Origin: JBBTCJ01 sp038043285
Lineage (GTDB): Bacteria > Planctomycetota > Phycisphaerae > UBA1845
Reading direction: 5' to 3'
NCBI GenBank assembly: GCA_038043285.1
Contig: JBBTCJ010000087.1
Location: forward strand, 1-23,927
Length of the DNA stretch: 23,927 nucleotides
Under the pieces are notes generated by a model. That model worked only from the letters and a program-made list of their open reading frames with translations. It made no database searches and was not told the origin of the DNA. Both the position numbers and the translations under genes were made by a program. Shown here one piece after another: positions 23,038 through 23,927 of the stretch (position 1 is its first letter; every line of letters starts with the position of its first letter).

Positions 23038-23057
23038 CCACGGGCTGGCGCCCGTGG
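23038..23057. repeat. REP-like palindrome (CCACGGGC-TGGC-GCCCGTGG)
   Basis: A perfect 8-bp stem with a four-base loop, followed by CTAC. The stem starts CCACGGG like the 29-nt hairpins downstream of the RAYT, while its GGGCT...GCCCG...GGCT core resembles the palindromes at 10298 and 16305. It thus links the two groups. Confidence 0.65.
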
Positions 23058-23068
23058 CTACGATCCGG

Positions 23069-23084
23069 CGCCCCTTTCGGGGCG
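23069..23084. repeat. CGCCCC...GGGGCG palindrome upstream of the RAYT
   Basis: CGCCCC-TTTC-GGGGCG forms a 6-bp stem. It follows the palindrome at 23038-23057 by 11 bp, repeating the alternation of a CCACGGG-type and a GCCCC-type hairpin seen on the other side of the gene. Confidence 0.5.
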
Positions 23085-23171
23085 GTATGCACGGACATGC
23101 ACGATGGGACTCCACAATGCGTCCCGGCGTGCAGTCGTGCCTCCGGTTTCGGCGTTTCGACGCTTTCCTCA

Positions 23172-23200
23172 TTGCATTGGCCCCGCCGCCGTGGTAAAGT
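23172..23200 (+). promoter_or_regulatory. Candidate promoter for the terminal three-gene unit
   Basis: TTGCAT (23172-23177) and TAAAGT (23195-23200, four of six -10 bases) are separated by 17 bp. Transcription would begin near 23207, about 30 bases before the ATG at 23237, which has GGAG eight bases upstream. Confidence 0.45.
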
Positions 23201-23236
23201 CTGTATGAACTCAAGATCAACCTCGGAGCGTTGCCG

Positions 23237-23496
23237 ATGACCGTTGAGCAACTTCAAACGTGCATCACGCTCGGTCGTTTCGATCCTATCGGATTGACAT
23301 GGCCAACGGACGAAACCTGGACGTGCATCATCCCGACTTCGTCGCCCGCGCCCGCACGGGCCGGTGCGTCATCGTCTATAAACTTGACGATACCTTCGAG
23401 GTCGTCGACTTGCTCCTCGTCGCCGGTCTGGAAGTGCCGATACCGGAAATCCCGGAGCGCCTCTCCCGCACCAGCCCAAGATTGGGATGTTTATGA
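23237..23496 (+). pseudogene. Small conserved protein gene with an apparent one-base frameshift
   Basis: The ATG at 23237 (GGAG eight bases upstream) encodes MTVEQLQ and then goes out of frame. The frame two bases on, from about 23256, continues N-V-H-H-A-R-S-F-R-S-Y-R-I-D-M-A-N-G-R-N and further to a stop at 23494-23496. Its sequence (LDVHHPDFVARARTGRCVIVYK, then a hydrophobic FEVVDLLLVAGLEVP end) resembles small planctomycete proteins that I recall beginning 'MTVEQLR-L-H-A-PF-P'. Adding one A to the run at 23256-23258 would join both parts into one reading frame of about 86 codons. It is therefore a recent frameshift or a sequencing error. A GTG start at 23260 could give a shortened product instead. 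Function unknown. Confidence 0.6.
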
Positions 23497-23508
23497 GTGA
23501 AGGTCTGC

Positions 23509-23715
23509 ATGGAATATGACGAGGGCCGTTTGGATCGAGACGCATTCAGCGTCGGGACGCATGACGACGACGATGCGCGGCGCTGTTGGCGGACGTGCAC
23601 GCGAGCGAACCGGCTGCGCGCGCTCGAGTTTTTGAGACAGGTCATGTATGGCTACGATCCGGCTGCCGACCGAATTCAAAGAGTTCTTGAATCTGCTGAA
23701 CTCGGGGGGCGTTGA
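23509..23715 (+). CDS. Small conserved-looking protein, 68 aa, antitoxin candidate
   Basis: The ATG at 23509 has GAAGG five bases upstream and begins 12 bp after the preceding stop. The product opens MEYDEGRLDRDAFSVGTH and contains a helical segment (NRLRALEFLRQVMYGYDPAADRIQRVLE). I recall similar short proteins directly upstream of AbiEii-like nucleotidyltransferase genes, with the same 'EYDEGRLD...AFS' and 'RQVMYGYDP' segments, but cannot confirm by search. The charged, helical nature and 68-bp overlap with the nucleotidyltransferase gene fit an antitoxin or a partner subunit. No DNA-binding motif is evident. Antitoxin identity is inference from position. Confidence 0.6.
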   Translation: MEYDEGRLDRDAFSVGTHDDDDARRCWRTCTRANRLRALEFLRQVMYGYDPAADRIQRVLESAELGGR

Positions 23716-23927
23716 CTATCTCGTGGTGGGCGGTTACGCCGTCGCCTTCCACGGACACCCCCGTGCCACGGGCGACCTCGACTTATGGATCGCGACCTCG
23801 CCAGGCAACGTGGCTCGCATCAGACGGGCGTTGGGCGAGTTCGGTTTTTCCAAGGAATTGGTCGCGTCGGCGCCTCTCGATGTTGCGGGCAAGGTCATCC
23901 GGATGGGCAACCCGCCGCTACGGATTG
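23648..23927 (+). CDS. Nucleotidyltransferase-fold protein, AbiEii/MNT-like (3' end outside window)
   Basis: The frame is open from ATG 23648 to the right edge (93 codons seen), so the product is truncated by the window. The N-terminus (MATIRLPTEFKEFLNLLNS) leads into the nucleotidyltransferase signature: GG28-29 in LVVGGYAVAFHG, then PRATGDLDLWI with the metal-binding D43-x-D45. This is the Pol-beta-like fold of AbiEii-type toxins and of small MNT proteins. Family members transfer NMP to protein or RNA targets; the target here is unknown. Its start overlaps the 68-aa gene by 68 bp, so both are probably translated from one message. The catalytic third acidic residue lies beyond the window and could not be checked. 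Confidence 0.78.
   Translation, partial: MATIRLPTEFKEFLNLLNSGGVDYLVVGGYAVAFHGHPRATGDLDLWIATSPGNVARIRRALGEFGFSKELVASAPLDVAGKVIRMGNPPLRI

Noticed and set aside
22984..23220. N-terminal extension of the RAYT by 79 residues
   Set aside because: It would translate through the REP palindromes; GGAGGAG precedes the ATG at 22983 and the protein then matches family length.

Overview
The window is GC-rich, gene-dense bacterial DNA with signatures I associate with Planctomycetota (possibly a Phycisphaerae-like lineage; this is inference). The signatures are a very large secreted cysteine-rich protein with a cohesin-like insert, a PEP-CTERM protein, a prepilin-type protein with a degenerate H-X9-DG tail, a GldA/F/G-like ABC cluster followed by a multi-repeat DUF4340 protein, and small planctomycete-type conserved proteins. 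Many starts have weak Shine-Dalgarno sequences. Names come from motifs read by eye; no database search was run.

Layout. 1-2662 (minus) is the 5' part of the Cys-rich secreted protein, which runs off the left edge. A 688-bp divergent spacer follows, with a candidate promoter and a five-codon minicistron, and then the PEP-CTERM protein (3351-3968) and the prepilin-like protein (4406-5209). A YfcE-type phosphoesterase (5251-5745) converges on, and overlaps by 55 bp, a large membrane glycosyltransferase-like protein (5691-7538, minus). Divergent from that is a GT2 glycosyltransferase with C-terminal membrane helices (7798-9093), followed by a D-2-hydroxyacid dehydrogenase (9193-10158) and a membrane-anchored alpha/beta hydrolase (10508-11770).

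12222-18774 is a coherent transport operon: ATPase, ABC-2 permease, GldG-like auxiliary protein and a DUF4340 protein with about five repeats. The last junction holds nested inverted repeats and a REP-like palindrome. On the minus strand, 18831-21192 encodes a histone-deacetylase-family amidohydrolase, a four-CBS protein and a small membrane/zinc-ribbon protein. A divergent HAD hydrolase (21263-21943) and a small conserved protein (22006-22275) follow.

The right end is mobile or accessory in character. A REP-associated tyrosine transposase (RAYT, 22531-22983, minus) is bracketed on both sides by short palindromes. These include two perfect copies of a 29-nt hairpin and a GGGCT/GCCCG palindrome whose core recurs about 6.7 and 12.7 kb away, at 16.3 and 10.3 kb. 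Beyond it lie a frameshifted small gene, a 68-aa conserved small protein and the start of a GG...DxD nucleotidyltransferase. The last two overlap and resemble a nucleotidyltransferase toxin-antitoxin pair. Two period-7 heptamer arrays sit just downstream of stop codons (13176-13203 and 21963-21997).

The best candidates for something undescribed are the RAYT plus its dispersed palindromes, the terminal small-protein/nucleotidyltransferase pair, and the post-stop heptamer arrays.
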